Shown here: one piece after another, positions 5,675-5,970 of the stretch
How positions within the stretch are numbered: position 1 is the stretch's first letter
How the letters are laid out: each line of letters opens with the position of its first letter
Origin: Gammaproteobacteria bacterium
GTDB taxonomy: Bacteria > Pseudomonadota > Gammaproteobacteria > Pseudomonadales > JAUIKI01
Direction: 5' to 3'
Assembly: GCA_030430875.1 (NCBI GenBank)
Contig: JAUIKI010000099.1
Coordinates: 1-5,970 of the forward strand
Length of the DNA stretch: 5,970 nt
Position numbers and translations under genes: made by a program
Notes under the pieces: generated by a model
Database searches by the model: none
The model's input: only the letters and a program-made list of their open reading frames with translations
Told to the model about the DNA's origin: nothing

Positions 5675-5970
5675 TTACCAAGGCAGTTCCTGGCCTTCAG
5701 CATGCCAAAATTTCCCTGCATTAGCCAAAGTCAACTCGTCAATTCGTTCAATTAACCCTTCAGCTGCTTTAGATGTTGGAATGCCATTTCCACTGGTCAT
5801 TTGTGTTGCCACCATGCCAGGGTGTAATATGCCAACAGCAATTCCTTGTTTTTTTAAATCAAGCGCAAGATTAATACCTGCCATATTAACGGCAGTTTTT
5901 GATATGCGATAGCCATAGAACCCACCAGATGAATTGTCGGCGCATGATCCCATTCGACTGGTGATGATGA
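5675..5970 (-). CDS. Short-chain dehydrogenase/reductase, C-terminal part (start outside window)
   Basis: Members of this family use NAD(H) or NADP(H) to oxidise or reduce alcohols and ketones; the substrate cannot be told from this part. The frame enters at the window's right edge and ends at TAA (5675-5677), giving about 97 residues of a protein that is normally 220-250. The N-terminal Rossmann fold with its glycine motif is missing. Visible are the serine stretch ITSRMGS, the catalytic YRISK (the YxxxK motif), LHPGMVATQMT (the PG motif after the sixth strand) and a tail, GKFWHAEGQELPW, typical of the subgroup related to CsgA C-factor and Drosophila sniffer. The ATG at 5953 is not the start, since coding continues before it as IITSR. 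The gene converges with oadB and is not part of that operon. A 101-residue plus-strand ORF over it is a shadow. Confidence 0.93.
   Translation of the reverse strand, partial: IITSRMGSCADNSSGGFYGYRISKTAVNMAGINLALDLKKQGIAVGILHPGMVATQMTSGNGIPTSKAAEGLIERIDELTLANAGKFWHAEGQELPW

Noticed and set aside
5607..5912. 101-residue plus-strand ORF at the right end
   Set aside because: It lies mostly opposite the short-chain dehydrogenase, whose motifs are clear.

Overview
The window looks like an ordinary chromosomal segment of an AT-rich gammaproteobacterium. The guide is the conserved order lysC, csrA, tRNA-Ser(GCU), tRNA-Arg(ACG); a csrA, tRNA-Ser, tRNA-Arg cluster is familiar from enterics and other Gammaproteobacteria. 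The protein sequences read as gammaproteobacterial, with CsrA 61 residues long and close to the E. coli protein. The low GC content and gene style would fit a Legionella-like lineage, but that is only a weak guess and nothing here proves it.

Layout. Positions 1-965 hold the 3' three quarters of lysC (aspartate kinase; the start is outside the window). A 157-base spacer with a candidate promoter and a structured leader precedes csrA (1123-1308), a global post-transcriptional regulator. Two tRNA genes follow: Ser(GCU) at 1370-1462 and Arg(ACG) at 1497-1573. A 258-base leader then opens a three-gene operon in the order oadG, oadA, oadB (1832-5238). It encodes the gamma, alpha and beta subunits of a biotin-dependent, sodium-pumping oxaloacetate decarboxylase. 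The last 730 bases hold a 436-base gap (5239-5674) with a nine-C tract, two clear hairpins and a small doubtful reverse ORF, then the 3' end of a short-chain dehydrogenase gene on the minus strand that converges on oadB.

How the genes work together. OadA carries the carboxyltransferase and biotin domains, OadG is the small membrane anchor that holds the complex together, and OadB is the membrane decarboxylase that exports Na+. Together they turn oxaloacetate into pyruvate and CO2 and store the energy as a sodium gradient. LysC and CsrA are not functionally tied to this operon in any way the sequence shows.

I see no convincing new multi-gene system. The points most worth a second look are: a glutamine in OadA (residue 206) where the family normally has a metal-binding histidine; a possible internal start in lysC that would make a separate regulatory subunit; a CsrA-like binding site over the csrA ribosome binding site; and the repeat-like, hairpin-rich stretch after oadB.
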